The position numbers and the translations under genes were made by a program. 22,280 bases of DNA from JBFHRE01 sp036745195. Lineage in GTDB: Bacteria; Actinomycetota; Acidimicrobiia; Spongiisociales; ZC4RG35. The notes under the pieces were generated by a model. It did not search any database. It worked only from the letters and a program-made list of their open reading frames with translations, and was not told the DNA's origin. This document shows, piece after piece, positions 21,853-22,280 of this stretch (position 1 is the first letter of the stretch; each line of letters starts with the position of its first letter). The stretch lies in the NCBI GenBank assembly GCA_036745195.1, contig DAIOGO010000028.1, forward strand, positions 1 through 22,280. The letters are read 5' to 3'.

Positions 21853-22280
21853 ATGCGAATCGCCCTCGGCGCCGACCACGCCGGATTCGAACTCAAACAG
21901 CAGCTTGGACGGCATCTGGCCGAAGCCGGCTACACGGTGTTCGACCTCGGCACCCACGACGATACGCCTGTCGACTATCCCGACTTTGCCGCCGCGGTGG
22001 GGAGAGCGGTCGTGGACGGCCGGGCCGACAGAGGGCTGGTGGTGTGCGGCTCCGGGGCCGGCGCCTGTGTCGCCGCCAACAAGATCAAGGGCATCCGGGC
22101 GGCCGTGGCCCACGACACCTACACCGCCCACCAGGCGGTCGAGCACGACGACATCAACGTCTTGTGCCTGGGCAGTCGGGTGATCGGATCGGCCCTCGCC
22201 CAGGAACTGGTCGACGCCTTCCTCGCCGCCCGTTTCACCCGCGAGGACCGCCACCTGCGCCGGGTGGCGAAGATCACCGC
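21853..22280 (+). CDS. rpiB: Ribose-5-phosphate isomerase B, 3'-truncated
   Basis: RpiB/LacA/LacB-family isomerase interconverting ribose 5-phosphate and ribulose 5-phosphate in the pentose phosphate pathway. The first 142 codons are present; the frame is open at the window end, close to the usual length of about 150. Landmarks: MRIALGADHAGFELK start, DLGTHDDTPVDYPDFA, the active-site Cys in VVCGSGAGACVAANKIKGIRAA, AHDTYTAHQAVEHDDINVLCLGSRVIG, and the phosphate-binding Arg. Divergent from murA. The ATG at 21853 follows TACGCT by six bases. Confidence 0.95.
   Translation, partial: MRIALGADHAGFELKQQLGRHLAEAGYTVFDLGTHDDTPVDYPDFAAAVGRAVVDGRADRGLVVCGSGAGACVAANKIKGIRAAVAHDTYTAHQAVEHDDINVLCLGSRVIGSALAQELVDAFLAARFTREDRHLRRVAKIT

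Overview
The window is GC-rich chromosomal DNA with tightly packed genes, several ATGA or TGATG overlaps, menaquinone genes (menB, menA), a MurA whose active-site Cys is replaced by Asp, and a DevR/DosR-type response regulator with a DevS-like kinase. Together these point to an actinobacterium (Actinomycetota). A deep, non-mycobacterial lineage such as Acidimicrobiia is my guess; the sequence here cannot prove it. No rRNA, tRNA, CRISPR array, insertion sequence or phage gene was seen.

Layout. (1) 1-2243: the 3' part of menB, an uncharacterised polytopic membrane protein and menA. (2) 2244-2837: a gene-free stretch of about 590 bases made of repeated, hairpin-forming GC-rich modules. (3) 2838-4266: an alpha/beta hydrolase and a membrane-anchored DUF3105 protein, followed upstream by a noncoding segment with two abutting 7-base tandem repeats (4327-4401). 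(4) 4539-14140: a block that resembles the mycobacterial DosR dormancy regulon. It holds divergent devR- and devS-like genes, a CBS-domain protein with two SRPBCC-like genes, a fermentative D-lactate dehydrogenase, a universal stress protein, a multicopper oxidase with an extra N-terminal cupredoxin, a PNPOx-like flavin protein and pyruvate phosphate dikinase. (5) 14145-15071: meaB GTPase. (6) 15115-18659: an OmpR-type two-component system and a two-gene membrane operon, linked by shared 11-base direct repeats. (7) 18708-22280: a NifU-like Fe-S protein, a SpoIID/LytB protein translationally coupled to murA, and rpiB running off the end.

The most interesting reading is that region 4 is a compact hypoxia/dormancy regulon outside the mycobacteria. 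The regulator keeps the DosR recognition helix. The kinase has one GAF domain that keeps the His and Tyr corresponding to the DosS heme ligand and distal-pocket residue. GGGAC/GTCCC palindromes resembling the DosR box lie upstream of devR, the CBS operon, ldhA/usp, and the oxidase/PNPOx pair. The encoded functions (D-lactate fermentation, PPi-linked glycolysis, stress proteins, copper oxidase) fit survival at low oxygen. A second regulatory circuit, the OmpR-type system with its membrane operon, can also be read from the sequence. Many genes have a TANNNT hexamer 6-9 bases before the ATG, which suggests leaderless transcripts.
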